Below, in pieces: positions 7,759 through 16,344 of a stretch of 64,000 nt of DNA. The notes under the pieces were generated by a model. That model worked only from the letters and a program-made list of their open reading frames with translations, was not told the DNA's origin and made no database searches. Each line of letters begins with the position of its first letter. The first letter of the stretch is position 1. Made by a program: the position numbers and the translations under genes. The stretch spans positions 372,001-436,000 of the forward strand of contig NZ_JAINVV010000011.1 in the NCBI RefSeq assembly GCF_019880585.1, read 5' to 3'. This DNA comes from Sphingomonas colocasiae (GTDB lineage Bacteria; Pseudomonadota; Alphaproteobacteria; Sphingomonadales; Sphingomonadaceae).

Positions 7759-10215
7759 TCACCAGGCCAGTCTGGACCGGGCGAGGATCATGCTCGTATC
7801 CGCCCGGCCGACCGGCACCACATTGGCGGGCCGCGCCGGCACCTTCGCGCCCGCCGGCCAGCCGTCGCGCACCTCGACCAGTTCGACCTCCAGTCGCCCG
7901 CGCGCACCCGGCGTCACCGTCAGCGTCACCGGATCGGCGCCGCTGGCATAGAAGGGGAATTGCGACCATTTGCCCGCGCTGAGCTTGCCCGGCAGCGGCC
8001 GGCCCTCCAGCGTCAGCCCCGTCATATCCGCCGAAGGCTTCATGAAGATCTGCAGATACCGGCCGCCATTGGCATTGGCGACGCGCAGATTGATCCGCCG
8101 TGCCGCGCCCTCTCCGGCCATCGACAGATCGAGCACCGGCCGCACGAACGCCGCCTGCCGCGCGCGCGCCGACAGCAACGGATCCTTGAACAGCGGCTCC
8201 ATCGGCCGGCGCGTCGCGGCGCCGCCATCCTGCTCCAGCACCGATTTCGTCCAGCCGAAGGGATCGAGCTTGGTGCTCGCCCAATAGCTGGCGCGCTTGT
8301 CGATATCGGTCAGGTAAAAGGCCTGGACCAGTTCGGGCGTCGCCGATGTCGGCGTACGCCCATGGATGCCGGTGAACACGCACAACAGCACGCCGGCCGC
8401 AAGCACGGCCGCCCCGGTCCAGGCAGATCCCCTCAGCGACCAGAACAGCGGCGCCAGCCCAAGCGCGGCCAGCGCGACGAAGGGCGTGACGATCATCGGC
8501 AGCATCGGCCCCATCAGCACGAAGAAGCCATAGCTCTGCGTCGCCATCAATCCGATCAGCAGGGCCGCGGCGACCGCGATGCCCGCCAGCGCGGCGGTGC
8601 GCCCTGCCCGTTCGGGCGCGAGCACCAGCAGCGCCGAGACGCCGGCCAGCGGCAGCAAAGGCCAGACCAATGCATGCGCGCCATTGGGCAGCGCAATCTG
8701 GAGCGCGACGGTGAACAGCGCGACCAGCGCGACCGCGCCCGCGAAGAACCCCGCAAGCCCGGCCGGCCGGCCGAAGCTGACAAAGGCGAGCAAGGCCGCG
8801 ACCAGCCCCACCGCCATCGCGACCAGGCTGAAGCTGCCGAGCACGCCGCACAGCAATCCCGCCCCGAGCAGCCAGAGCGCGGCCGCGCGGCGCTTGCCAT
8901 TGGCGGCGGCACGCAACAGCAGCACGCCCGCGCCGCCCGCGATCAGCCCGGCGGCGGCCAGCAGCCAGCCGAATTGCGCGATCAGCGCATAGGGCGAGGC
9001 GACGTCCTTCAGCAGGAAGGACGCCAGGCGCAGTTCGACGAGCAGCGCGGTGGCGATGCCGAGCAGCAGCGCCAGCAATCCGCCGGCACCCCGCGCCGCC
9101 TCTTTCCAGGCGATGCGGCGCCGGGCGATGCCCAGCCCCAGCGCACCGAAAGCGGTGACGACCGCGACGAGCGCGAGCAGCCAGCCGAACCATGCGGGAT
9201 AGGAGACGAAGGTCAGGCCCAGCAGATCGGCATAGACCATCTCGTCGAGGCTCTTGGGCAAGGTGCCCGCCTGCGCGAAGGCGCGCACCGTCGGCAGCAC
9301 CTGATCGCCCATATGCTGGAGGCTGCCGACGCTCAGGCTCTCGGGCGTCGAGACCGGCGTGTGATAGGCCATCTGGTTGCCGGCAAAGGCGAAATTCAAC
9401 CCCGCATAACCCTTCATCAGCGGGATGGTGAGATCGGTGTCGTTGGGCATCCGCTTGTAGAGCGTCGCGGTGAGCGAATCCGCCGAGGGCGACGCCACGA
9501 CATCGCGATAGACCTCGATCAGCCCGCGGCTGTTCGGGCTGGTCTGGAACATCTGGCTGCGGCCATTGTCGCCGCGCGCCTCCAGATTGATCACCAGACC
9601 GATGCGGCCGCGCAAGGGGTCGTCATGGAAAAAGGCGCTCGCGCCGAGCAGCCCGGCTTCCTCGCCATCGGTCATCAGGAAAACGACCGAGCGCTGCAGC
9701 CCGCCCGATGCCTTGAGCGCGCGCGCCGTCTCCAGCGCCACGGCCACGCCCGACGTGTCGTCGCCCGCGCCCGGCGAATGCGGCACGGTATCGTAATGCG
9801 CCATCACCATCACGGCGGGCAGTTTGGGATCGCTCCCTTTCAGTTCGCCGACGATGTTGCGCACGCGGCCGGCGAGCGCCAGATCCTTGAAATGCGGATG
9901 CGTCGTGATCGCGGTCTGCGTGCGCATCTGCGGATCGAGCCCCAGCGCCTGCATGCGCGTCATCAGATAGGCGCGGGTCTGCTCGATCTCCGCCGAACCG
10001 ATCGGATGCGGGCGCACCGCGATCGCGCGGACATCGTCCATCGCGCGTTCGGCCGAGAAAACATCGGCGGGCGCGGACCTGGGCGCGGGCGCTGGCAATG
10101 TCGTCGTGCCCCAGGCGAGAGCCAGGCCGATCGCGAGCGCAAGGCCGATCAGCAGCCAGTTGAGCGCCCCGCCCGTTCCGGCGTCCGGCTTCGTTCCCTG
10201 AGACACCTGATCCAT
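7759..10215 (-). CDS. M28-family zinc aminopeptidase with polytopic membrane domain
   Basis: This 818-residue protein starts at the ATG at 10215, preceded by GAAGGTGACGG. An N-terminal anchor (about 18-35) precedes an extracytoplasmic M28 peptidase domain. Zinc and catalytic residues are visible as MAHYDTVPHSPGAGDDTSG (His and Asp), FLMTDGEEAGLLG (Glu pair), NLEARGD (Asp) and MAYHTPVSTPESL (His). After about residue 330 come eight or more hydrophobic segments and then a soluble beta-rich C-terminal domain of about 150 residues. This plan matches the M28 proteins related to vacuolar membrane protease Pff1. It is expected to trim peptides in the periplasm. A GCTA-N7-TAGC site lies 39 nt upstream. 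Confidence 0.87.
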   Translation of the reverse strand: MDQVSQGTKPDAGTGGALNWLLIGLALAIGLALAWGTTTLPAPAPRSAPADVFSAERAMDDVRAIAVRPHPIGSAEIEQTRAYLMTRMQALGLDPQMRTQTAITTHPHFKDLALAGRVRNIVGELKGSDPKLPAVMVMAHYDTVPHSPGAGDDTSGVAVALETARALKASGGLQRSVVFLMTDGEEAGLLGASAFFHDDPLRGRIGLVINLEARGDNGRSQMFQTSPNSRGLIEVYRDVVASPSADSLTATLYKRMPNDTDLTIPLMKGYAGLNFAFAGNQMAYHTPVSTPESLSVGSLQHMGDQVLPTVRAFAQAGTLPKSLDEMVYADLLGLTFVSYPAWFGWLLALVAVVTAFGALGLGIARRRIAWKEAARGAGGLLALLLGIATALLVELRLASFLLKDVASPYALIAQFGWLLAAAGLIAGGAGVLLLRAAANGKRRAAALWLLGAGLLCGVLGSFSLVAMAVGLVAALLAFVSFGRPAGLAGFFAGAVALVALFTVALQIALPNGAHALVWPLLPLAGVSALLVLAPERAGRTAALAGIAVAAALLIGLMATQSYGFFVLMGPMLPMIVTPFVALAALGLAPLFWSLRGSAWTGAAVLAAGVLLCVFTGIHGRTPTSATPELVQAFYLTDIDKRASYWASTKLDPFGWTKSVLEQDGGAATRRPMEPLFKDPLLSARARQAAFVRPVLDLSMAGEGAARRINLRVANANGGRYLQIFMKPSADMTGLTLEGRPLPGKLSAGKWSQFPFYASGADPVTLTVTPGARGRLEVELVEVRDGWPAGAKVPARPANVVPVGRADTSMILARSRLAW

Positions 10216-10254
10216 GTTCCCGTCACCTTCATTGTCGCGGCCCGCGCGGCGGAT

Positions 10255-10269
10255 GCTAATCCAACTAGC
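10255..10269. promoter_or_regulatory. Putative TetR operator, site 2 (GCTA-N7-TAGC)
   Basis: In the sense of the peptidase gene it reads GCTAGTTGGATTAGC, 39 nt before the ATG. The 17 bp GCTAATCCAACTAGCTT on the plus strand match site 3 at 14 positions. The identical distance to the start codon at sites 2 and 3 argues against chance. Confidence 0.5.
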
Positions 10270-10369
10270 TTGCCCGCCGATGATCGTACACCCTACAATG
10301 CCCGCCATATCGGCTGCCATCGTCGGCGATGGGCGGGGCATGCCATGCGGCTATATGGCCAGAGGCCGA

Positions 10370-11389
10370 TCAGCGCCGGCCGCCTGCCCCGGCATCCGCC
10401 TTGGGAAATGCGAATGCGGCGAACGCGAAGCGGATGCCGCGCGCCAGCGCGGCGGCCACGGTGCCGACATGGGTTTCGCCCTCGAAAAGCGCGAAATCGG
10501 TGACGAAGCCCGATCCGGACGGCAGCTTTGCCAGGCGGCCGGCCATTTCGCGGGCATTCTCAACGGTCCGTGCCTCGCGAACATATTGGGCATAGCCGGC
10601 ACGGTCGGCCTCGCCCGGCAACGGCAGGTCGAGCACCGTCTCCTCCAGTCCGCCGACGGTGATCAACAGCCTGGGGCCCTTGCCGCCCGCCGCCACGCGG
10701 CGCGCGAAATCCTTCTCGCGCGCCAGCAGATCGCCGCCGCCCCAATAGATTGACGGGCTCGCCGCGACGATCGTGCGGAAGCTTTCGGGATGGGTGAAGG
10801 CGGTGTCGAGCGCGAAACGGCCGGCCAGCGAATGACCGAACAATGCGGTGTCCGCCGCGTCGATCCGATAACGGCGCGCCAGTTCGGGTTCGAGTTCGCG
10901 CTTCAGGAACTGCAGGAAACGCGCCGCACCGCCGACAGGGGCGCCGCCCATCTGGCGGGCGACCAGCGCCTCCGCGCCCTGGGGGGCGTCGGGCGTCAGA
11001 TCCATCACCCGCTGCAACCGGCGCCGCTCGCGCGTGGCGGCGGGATCGTCGCCCAGCGGATAGCCAATGGCGACGACCAGCACACCACGCGTTTCCATGC
11101 CCAGTTCCTGGATGCGCGCCATATCGGTCGCCGTGCCGAAACATCCGTTGCCGTCGAGCACATACAGGACCGGCACGCCCGCCGCCGGCATGCCCGAAAC
11201 CGGTTCCGCGACCGAGATCCTGTAAGTCGCCCCCGTCGCTTCGGAGCGCATGTCCCATTCGGCGGACGCCGGCACGACCGCGCCGGCCTGCCCCGCCGGC
11301 GGCGCGGCCGCGATCGCCGGACCACCGAGCGCGCACAACTGCGCCGCCGTCAAAGCTAATGCAATTCCGAATTTTGCCTTTGCCACCAC
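10370..11389 (-). CDS. Secreted esterase-D/IroE-like alpha/beta hydrolase
   Basis: This 339-residue exported hydrolase has a signal peptide to about residue 28 (AIAAAP). The fold is that of the enterochelin-esterase/esterase D family (Fes, IroE, esterase D). The oxyanion strand is VLYVLDGN (74-81), the nucleophile is S187 in GHSLAG, and the late histidine is in GETHVGT. The product probably cleaves an ester in the periplasm, possibly of an imported chelate or acylated compound. The start is GTG at 11389 (a second GTG at 11386 is possible) with GAGGAG about 8 nt upstream. It shares an upstream GCTA-N7-TAGC site with the M28 peptidase downstream on the same strand. Confidence 0.82.
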   Translation of the reverse strand: MVAKAKFGIALALTAAQLCALGGPAIAAAPPAGQAGAVVPASAEWDMRSEATGATYRISVAEPVSGMPAAGVPVLYVLDGNGCFGTATDMARIQELGMETRGVLVVAIGYPLGDDPAATRERRRLQRVMDLTPDAPQGAEALVARQMGGAPVGGAARFLQFLKRELEPELARRYRIDAADTALFGHSLAGRFALDTAFTHPESFRTIVAASPSIYWGGGDLLAREKDFARRVAAGGKGPRLLITVGGLEETVLDLPLPGEADRAGYAQYVREARTVENAREMAGRLAKLPSGSGFVTDFALFEGETHVGTVAAALARGIRFAFAAFAFPKADAGAGGRR

Positions 11390-11424
11390 CCCGAAAACTC
11401 CTCTTCACTGGCCGATTTACGAAT

Positions 11425-11447
11425 TTAAGCTAATTCATATAGCTTAA
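11425..11447. promoter_or_regulatory. Putative TetR operator, site 3 (extended palindrome)
   Basis: TTAAGCTA-N7-TAGCTTAA is a perfect 8-bp inverted repeat. Its GCTA...TAGC core (11429-11443) ends 39 nt before the esterase GTG, the same distance as at the peptidase gene. It also lies in the region between the esterase and the divergent sigma factor at 11607, so it may influence both. Confidence 0.55.
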
Positions 11448-11606
11448 TGCCCGGCAAGCCGATTCGATGCGGCCCGCATGAGCGCAAGACAATCGGGATC
11501 ATCCGAACCCTGTGCCGATTCCCGCGCCGGCCATCAGCGCGCGCGCATCGGCATTTTCGAAGCCAAGGGTTTTGCCGCGCTCGATTGTCGTCGGAGCAGG
11601 AGGCAC

Positions 11607-12179
11607 ATGGTCGAGCGCAGCGAAGTCAAATCATGGTTCTGCCGGGAAGTGCTGCCGCTTGAGCATGTGCTGACGGCGTTCCTGCGCCGGAACTGGCGGA
11701 CGGGCGAGGATATCCCGGACTTCCGGCAAGAGGTCTATGCCAGGGTCTTCGCGGCCGGATGCCAGGAACTGCCGCGCAATGCCCGGGCCTTCGTCTTCAC
11801 CACGGCGCGGAACCTGCTGATCAACCATGCGCGCCGCGCGGCGATCGTCTCCTTCGAACTCGTCGCGGATCTGGAGGAGGTTCCCGCCCCCGCGGAGGAA
11901 CTGACGCCTGAACGCCATGCCGTCGCGCGCGACGAACTGCGGCACGTGCGCGCCGCCGTCGCCCGGCTGCCGGCGCGCTGCCAGGAGATTGTGATGTTGC
12001 GCAAAGTCGAGGGCATGTCGCACCGCGACATCGCCGCGCATACCGGCCTCAGCCTGAAGACGGTGGAAGCGCATCTGACGCGCGGCATGCGGGGCCTGGC
12101 GGACATGATGCGCGAGGGAAGCGAACCCGCCGATCCGGGCACGGTTCATGGCGCCGGGGCACGGAGCCGGGGCGCATGA
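11607..12179 (+). CDS. FecI-like ECF RNA polymerase sigma factor
   Basis: This is the second FecI-type sigma factor of the window, 190 residues. Region 2 is seen as DIPDFRQEVYARVF and RAFVFTTARNLLINHARR; region 4 is MSHRDIAAHTGLSLKTVEAHL with ARCQEIVMLRKVEG before it. The ATG at 11607 follows AGCAGGAGGCAC, a strong ribosome binding site, and gives the family length; the open frame continues upstream but without domain content. The stop overlaps the start of the FecR gene by 4 bp (ATGA). It should activate the STN receptor two genes downstream. It is divergent from the esterase gene. Confidence 0.9.
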   Translation: MVERSEVKSWFCREVLPLEHVLTAFLRRNWRTGEDIPDFRQEVYARVFAAGCQELPRNARAFVFTTARNLLINHARRAAIVSFELVADLEEVPAPAEELTPERHAVARDELRHVRAAVARLPARCQEIVMLRKVEGMSHRDIAAHTGLSLKTVEAHLTRGMRGLADMMREGSEPADPGTVHGAGARSRGA

Positions 12180-13135
12180 GGACGGCCGCAATCATCGAAC
12201 AGGAAGCCGCCATCTGGCTGGCCCGCCAGGATGGCGGCGACTGGAACGCGGCCGACGCCGCCGCGTTCGCACACTGGCTGGACCAGTGCATCGAGCATGA
12301 GGTCTCCTTCTACCGGCTGGAAAGCGCCTGGCGCGCGGCCGATCGGCTGGCGGCGCTCAGGGTGCCCGCGCGCGGAACCGGGCGCGCGGCGCGCCCGCGC
12401 ATCTGGTGGCCGATGGCGGTCGCGGCATCGCTGCTTCTGCTCTGCGTGTCGGCGGTGCTCATCCATCGATCACCGCCGGTCGCGACGCCCGAACGGTTCG
12501 CGACGGCGCGCGGCGGGCATTCGGCGGTGCCGCTGGCCGATGGATCGCGTATCGAACTCAATACCGACACCGTGATCCGCACCGAGATCGCGAACGACCG
12601 CCGCCGCGTCTGGCTCGAACGCGGCGAGGCCTTTTTCGATGTCGCGCACGATCCGGCCAGGCCCTTCGAAGTGCTGGCGGGCTCGCATCGCGTGATCGTC
12701 GTCGGCACAAAATTCTCGGTGCGGCGCGATGGCGCGGATATGCGCGTCAGCGTGCTCGAGGGGCGCGTTCGCGTCGAACCCGTCCAGCCGGCCAGCCTGG
12801 GCACGGCCCCGCTCAGATTGCTCGGCCCCGGCGATCAGGCGATGGCATCGGGCACGAACGCACTGATCCTGCCCACCTCGCAGGATCGCATCGCGGCGGC
12901 ACTGAGCTGGCGGACCGGCGCCCTGCTGTTCGACCGGACGGCGCTGGCGGACGCGGCGGCGGAGTTCAATCGCTATAATCGCCGGCAGTTGCGGATCGGA
13001 TCGGGCGCGCTGGACCGGATGACGATCAGTGGCCGGTTCGACGCCGACAATGTCGACGCCTTCGCGCGCCTGCTGGGCAAGGCCTATGGCCTGAAGATCC
13101 GCGAAACCGCCGACACGCTGGAAATCAGCGAATGA
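12176..13135 (+). CDS. FecR-family anti-sigma / signal relay protein
   Basis: This 319-residue inner-membrane relay between the STN receptor and its sigma factor has a cytoplasmic N-terminal domain (EQEAAIWLARQDGGDW, AFAHWLDQC), one membrane helix after RPRIWWPMAV (about 78-100), then the periplasmic FecR domain with GSRIELNTDT and RGEAFFDVAHDPARPF, and a C-terminal segment (GRFDADNVDAFARLLGKAYG) typical of the receptor-contact region. It overlaps the sigma gene by 4 bp and is 80 bp upstream of the receptor, so the three genes form a standard cell-surface signalling operon. Confidence 0.9.
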   Translation: MRTAAIIEQEAAIWLARQDGGDWNAADAAAFAHWLDQCIEHEVSFYRLESAWRAADRLAALRVPARGTGRAARPRIWWPMAVAASLLLLCVSAVLIHRSPPVATPERFATARGGHSAVPLADGSRIELNTDTVIRTEIANDRRRVWLERGEAFFDVAHDPARPFEVLAGSHRVIVVGTKFSVRRDGADMRVSVLEGRVRVEPVQPASLGTAPLRLLGPGDQAMASGTNALILPTSQDRIAAALSWRTGALLFDRTALADAAAEFNRYNRRQLRIGSGALDRMTISGRFDADNVDAFARLLGKAYGLKIRETADTLEISE

Positions 13136-13215
13136 GGACCAAGGGTAATTCGCCCCTCGCCTGTCCAACCTTGCAGGGCCGCCCTGGAGCCGCCCGCACA
13201 AAGGGGGGAAGACCG

Positions 13216-16179
13216 ATGAGTTCCAGCCATGTATTTCGCAACATCCTGGCGGCCGGCGTCGCCGTCATCGCGGTATCGACGGCAGCGCACGCGCAGGACC
13301 GTGCATTTTCGGTTCCGGCCGGCGATCTCAAGACCGCGCTCGACAGTTTCAGCCGCCAGGCCGGCATCCAGATCATCTACAAGCCCGACGAGGTAAGCGG
13401 CGCCCGGACGAAGGGCATTCGCGGCGTCGCCCCGGTGGACGCCGCGCTCGCGCGGATCCTGGCGGGCAGCGGCTTCGTCGCCGAACGCGATTCCTCCGGC
13501 GCGATCGCGATCATGCGCGCGCACGAGACACAGGCGACGGGCGCGGCCGCCGACGACGAGCAGGATGCCGCGATCGTCGTGACCGCGTCGCGCGTCGAAC
13601 GCGCGGGCTTCGCCCAGCCGACGCCGACCACGGTTCTGGGCAAGAGCGAGATCCGCCAGGCCGCGCGCGCCAATCTCCAGCAGGTGCTGAACGATCAGCC
13701 GCAATTCCGCCCCACGATCAATCCGGCCGTCACCGTCGGCGGCACGCTGACCGGCGTGGCCCCCGTCGACCTGCGCGGGCTTGGCAATGTCAGGACGCTG
13801 GCCTTGCTCAACGGCCGCCGGTTCGCGGGCGAGAACAACCTGAATTTCGTGCCCACCGGCCTGGTCGAACGCGTCGAGGTGGTGACGGGGGGCGCCTCCG
13901 CCGCCTGGGGGTCGGGCGCGGTCGCGGGCGTGGTCAACATCATCCTGAACGACGATCTCGACGGGTTTTCCGCCGGCGCATCCAGCGGCATCTCGTCGCG
14001 CGGCGACGCAGCCCGTCTCGGTTTCGACGCGAGCTTCGGCACGCGCTTTGCCGGCGGGGCCGGCCATTTCATGATCGGCGCCGAATATGTCGACGACAAC
14101 GGCATAGCGGACCGCAATTCGAGGCCCAATCTCGGCAGTTCGGGCATCGTGCGCGTTTCGCCGGGCAGCCTGACCGACCTGCGCACGCAACTGGCGCGCG
14201 ACGTCAATGCCTATCAAAGCCATGGCGGCGTCATCGCCAGCGGCGTGCTGGCGGGGCAGATGTTCAACAATGACGGAAGCCTGCGCCCGTTCGACGGCCC
14301 CAATGCGCAGGGCATCGGCGGCCGCGACGCCGTCGGCCTGTATGACGATCTTTACGCCGCCTCCCCCTTCGAACGCTTCAACAGCTATGCACGGGCGAGC
14401 TACGAGATCGGAAACGCCAAACTCTGGGCCGATATCGCCTATGGACGGGCGACATCCAGCTATGTGTTCTTTCCCGATTTCCTGATCGCGCCGCTGACGA
14501 TCCAGGCAAGCAACCCGTTCCTGTCCGCCGGCATCCGCAACCAGCTCGCCGCCGCCGGCCAGACCAGCTTCACCCTGTCGCGCGTGTTCATGGACGTGTT
14601 CCCGATGCGCTTCGGCTCGGTCCGCGAGAACAAGGAAGGCGCGATCGGGATCGAGGGCCGCTTCGGCAAGGGCTGGAAATACAGCGCGCATTACAGCCAT
14701 GGCGAAGTGGACACGCGCTCCCGGTTCGAGAATTCAAGGATCGCCGCCAATTTCGCCAGGGCGATCAACGCGGTTTCGAGCAACGGCCAGATCGTCTGCG
14801 CGGTGAATGCCGATGCGATCGCGAGCAACGACGATCCCGCCTGCCGCCCGATCAATCCGTTCGGGGAGGGCAACAATACGCCCGAAGCGCTCGCCTATGT
14901 GCGCGGCACGCAGGTTTCGAACGTCGTGACGAAGCTGGATTCTGCGGGGTTCGAGATCCAGGGCGATCCCTTTTCGCTCTGGGCCGGCCCGGTCACTGTC
15001 GTCGTCGGCGCGGAAGCCCGGTGGGAGGAACAGACCGGATCGCGCGGGGCGCTCGACGCCGCCGGCGCCTTCGGCCTGTCCGGCTTCGGCGCGCCCGTTT
15101 CGGGCGGGTTCAGCGTGAAGGAGGGCTTTGGCGAGATCGTGGTGCCGCTGATCGATGCCGAAGGCGCGGTGAAGGCCGATCTCAACGGCGCGGTCCGCTA
15201 TTCGGATTACAGCACCAGCGGCGGCATCTGGTCGTGGAAGGCCGGCGCCACGGTACGGCTGTTCGACGATCTGCTGCTGCGCGCCACCCGATCGCGCGAC
15301 ATCCGCTCCCCCAATGTCAGCGAACTCTTCTCCAACCGCGCGATCGGCATCGGGCCGCTGGTCGATCAGGATACGGCCGGCCGCACCGGCACGCCGGGCT
15401 ACAACCCCAATCCCGCGCAGGTGACGACCTATGGCGGCGGCAATCCCGATCTGGTGCCGGAGATCGGCAAGACGCTGACGCTGGGCGCATCCTATGCGCC
15501 CGCCTTCCTTCCGGGCTTCGACATCTCGGTCGATTATTACGACATCAAGGTAAAGGGCGCGATCGCAACACTTTCCGGATCGAACCTGACGCTGGCCTGC
15601 GCGCGCGGCAGCACCGCCGCCTGCGCACGCATCACCCGCGACGCCACCGGCACGGTGACGCAGGTACTCTCCAACGCGCAGAATATCGCGAGCTTCCAAA
15701 CGCGCGGGCTCGATTTCGAAGCGTCCTATTCGGTCGCGATGGATCGGATCGCGGCGAGCCTGCCGGGCACGCTGCGTTTCCGCGCGCTGGCGACCTATGT
15801 CGATCGCTTCATCTTCGATACCGGCCTCACCCGCGTCGACACGGCAGGCGATGTCGGCGATGCGACCGCCAATGCCATGCCGCACTGGCGCGGCGTGCTC
15901 AGCGTGAATTACCAGAATGACCGGCTGGGGCTCGACGCGCGGCTGCGGCATATCGGCGGCGGAAAGTTCAACCACCTGCTGACCACGCTGGTCGACAACA
16001 GCATCGATGCGCGGACCTATGTCGATATCGGTGCGCAGTTCAAGGTTGCGGAGCGGTTCACGCTGTTCGGCAACGTCAGCAACCTGTTCGACGTCAAGCT
16101 GCCGATCACGACAACCAGCAGCATCTATTACGACACGGTGGGCACCATGTTCACGGCCGGCGCGCGCGTGAGTTTCTGA
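13216..16179 (+). CDS. STN-domain TonB-dependent receptor
   Basis: This 987-residue outer-membrane receptor starts at ATG 13216, behind GGGGGGAAGACCG, giving a signal peptide ending HAQD. The STN domain (FSVPAGDLKTALDSFSRQAG, about residues 29-100) is followed by the TonB box-like AAIVVTASRV, a plug with NGRRFAGE and VEVVTGGASAAWGSGAVAG, and a barrel containing ATRSRDIRSPN and ending GARVSF. The ATRSRDIR-type barrel is common in sphingomonads and xanthomonads and is associated with peptide or organic-nutrient uptake more than with siderophores. With the sigma and FecR genes upstream it forms a complete signalling set. A REP-like element follows 25 bp after the stop. Confidence 0.92.
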   Translation: MSSSHVFRNILAAGVAVIAVSTAAHAQDRAFSVPAGDLKTALDSFSRQAGIQIIYKPDEVSGARTKGIRGVAPVDAALARILAGSGFVAERDSSGAIAIMRAHETQATGAAADDEQDAAIVVTASRVERAGFAQPTPTTVLGKSEIRQAARANLQQVLNDQPQFRPTINPAVTVGGTLTGVAPVDLRGLGNVRTLALLNGRRFAGENNLNFVPTGLVERVEVVTGGASAAWGSGAVAGVVNIILNDDLDGFSAGASSGISSRGDAARLGFDASFGTRFAGGAGHFMIGAEYVDDNGIADRNSRPNLGSSGIVRVSPGSLTDLRTQLARDVNAYQSHGGVIASGVLAGQMFNNDGSLRPFDGPNAQGIGGRDAVGLYDDLYAASPFERFNSYARASYEIGNAKLWADIAYGRATSSYVFFPDFLIAPLTIQASNPFLSAGIRNQLAAAGQTSFTLSRVFMDVFPMRFGSVRENKEGAIGIEGRFGKGWKYSAHYSHGEVDTRSRFENSRIAANFARAINAVSSNGQIVCAVNADAIASNDDPACRPINPFGEGNNTPEALAYVRGTQVSNVVTKLDSAGFEIQGDPFSLWAGPVTVVVGAEARWEEQTGSRGALDAAGAFGLSGFGAPVSGGFSVKEGFGEIVVPLIDAEGAVKADLNGAVRYSDYSTSGGIWSWKAGATVRLFDDLLLRATRSRDIRSPNVSELFSNRAIGIGPLVDQDTAGRTGTPGYNPNPAQVTTYGGGNPDLVPEIGKTLTLGASYAPAFLPGFDISVDYYDIKVKGAIATLSGSNLTLACARGSTAACARITRDATGTVTQVLSNAQNIASFQTRGLDFEASYSVAMDRIAASLPGTLRFRALATYVDRFIFDTGLTRVDTAGDVGDATANAMPHWRGVLSVNYQNDRLGLDARLRHIGGGKFNHLLTTLVDNSIDARTYVDIGAQFKVAERFTLFGNVSNLFDVKLPITTTSSIYYDTVGTMFTAGARVSF

Positions 16180-16204
16180 CCTGGACGTGAGCGTTGAACC
16201 AACC

Positions 16205-16294
16205 TGTCATCCCCGCGAAAGCGGGGATCCAGCTATTCCGTGAAGCATCAGGAAAAGAAGAAGAAGCTGGATCCCCGCATACGCGGGGATGACA
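16205..16294. repeat. REP-like palindromic element, copy 2
   Basis: The left arm at 16205-16234 (TGTCATCCCCGCG...) mirrors the right arm at 16265-16294 (...CGCGGGGATGACA). The spacer TTCCGTGAAGCATCAGGAAA is the reverse complement of the copy 1 spacer apart from small differences. The two copies are therefore in opposite orientation and bracket 10.8 kb containing both sigma/FecR pairs, the TetR gene, the peptidase and the esterase. Confidence 0.85.
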
Positions 16295-16344
16295 TCGGAA
16301 GGGCATGATATTCCGCTTTGCGTGACGATTCCGCATGCGCGCCA

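Noticed and set aside
5453-16179. A lasso-peptide cluster, because FecI/FecR/TonB receptor genes plus hydrolases accompany these in sphingomonads.
   Set aside because: No precursor peptide, no transglutaminase-like B protein, no asparagine-synthetase-like C protein and no S9 isopeptidase are present.
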